Source of the DNA: a gamma proteobacterium HTCC5015
GTDB taxonomy: Bacteria > Pseudomonadota > Gammaproteobacteria > HTCC5015
NCBI GenBank assembly: GCA_000155715.1
Contig: DS990598.1
Location: 115,456 to 179,455, forward strand
Reading direction: 5' to 3'
DNA: 64,000 bases
Both the position numbers and the translations under genes were made by a program. Below the pieces are notes generated by a model. That model had not been told where the DNA came from, ran no database searches, and was given only the letters and a program-made list of their open reading frames with translations. Shown here piece by piece: positions 63,605-64,000 of the stretch; the stretch's first letter is position 1, and each line of letters starts with the position of its first letter.

Positions 63605-64000
63605 ATGTCGAGAGTATTTAATTTCAGCGCGGGCCCCGCCATGCTGCCCGAGGCAGTACTGAAGCAAGCCGCCGACGAAATGTTGGATTGGCACGGCAGC
63701 GGTTCATCCATCATGGAAATGAGCCACCGTGGCAAAGAGTTTGTTTCCGTTGCCGCCGAAGCCGAGCAAGATCTGCGCGATTTAATGAACATCCCCGACA
63801 ACTACAAAGTGTTGTTTTTGCAGGGTGGTGCCACAGCGCAATTCACCGCAGTACCTATGAATTTACTGCGCGGTAAAACCACGGCGGATTACATCAACAC
63901 CGGTGCTTGGTCGAAGAAGGCGATTGCCGAAGCCAAACGCTTTTGCGATGTGAACGTGGCGGCTTCGAGTGAAGCGCAAAACTTTTCTACCGTGCCCGAT
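63605..64000 (+). CDS. serC: Phosphoserine aminotransferase, 5' part (runs off window)
   Basis: The first 132 residues of Ser[49 protein letters not shown] and [14 protein letters not shown], all diagnostic. PLP enzyme of serine and pyridoxal phosphate synthesis. The ATG follows TTGGAG by 6 bp. The 3' end lies outside the window. Confidence 0.97.
   Translation, partial: MSRVFNFSAGPAMLPEAVLKQAADEMLDWHGSGSSIMEMSHRGKEFVSVAAEAEQDLRDLMNIPDNYKVLFLQGGATAQFTAVPMNLLRGKTTADYINTGAWSKKAIAEAKRFCDVNVAASSEAQNFSTVPD

Overview
The window reads as a chromosomal segment of a marine-type gammaproteobacterium related to Pseudomonas/Cellvibrionales (Spongiibacter-like); this placement is an inference. Its basis is gene order: LysR-leuCDB-asd-fimV-truA-trpF-trpB-trpA-accD-folC-SPOR-cvpA-purF-metZ and gyrA-serC closely follow the pseudomonad arrangement, as do prmB and aroC lying near each other. 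No tRNA, rRNA, CRISPR array, prophage or transposase gene was seen.

Layout. (1) 1-1405: the 3' two-thirds of relA. (2) 1642-8558: a four-gene operon for a DUF1302 outer-membrane barrel, a DUF1329 periplasmic protein, a YCF48/BNR beta-propeller and an MMPL/RND transporter. A TetR regulator follows it. Together they look like a poorly described trans-envelope system for hydrophobic molecules. (3) 9462-16227: a storage-lipid neighbourhood. It has a two-domain fatty acyl-CoA reductase of the Marinobacter wax-ester type, a PHA-system protein, a phasin translationally coupled to an unknown protein, a peroxiredoxin, an NTF2-like protein, a crotonase-fold enzyme and a phasin/histone-H1-like protein with a Lys/Ala tail. 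(4) 16284-20318: an unknown protein bracketed by dispersed repeats, and valS. (5) 20319-21077: a lipoprotein. (6) 21361-27927: a nitrate/nitrite uptake operon with a sigma54-like promoter, a leader carrying an ANTAR-type hairpin plus an intrinsic terminator, a porin, NasT, NrtA, NrtB, NrtD and a truncated NirB-like flavoprotein. The operon is GC-rich, and its composition drops inside the last gene. No NasS, nitrate reductase or siroheme nitrite reductase is present. (7) 27989-33516: tsaB, a CNNM/CBS membrane protein, a duplicated 124-bp repeat, a minus-strand SCO-PCuAC-psd-DUF2970 operon, and prmB. (8) 33594-37918: an MFS-acyltransferase fusion and two tandem paralogous proteins of unknown function. 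(9) 37961-39526: aroC and a Cys-rich lipoprotein. (10) 39576-60602: leucine, aspartate-semialdehyde, FimV, tryptophan, fatty-acid, folate, purine and methionine genes. (11) 60954-64000: gyrA and the start of serC.

Intergenic DNA carries several short repeat families: CTCTGTG-rich repeats at four gene ends, GTCATTGCGAG-type inverted repeats, ATTCCCGC hairpins, and a 263-bp MITE-like element flanked by TA that supplies the truA stop codon. The most promising undescribed biology is the DUF1302/DUF1329/YCF48/MMPL system, the tandem paralogs before aroC, the unknown protein coupled to the phasin, and a 37-bp double AAAC-N4-GTTT operator upstream of the fatty acyl-CoA reductase.
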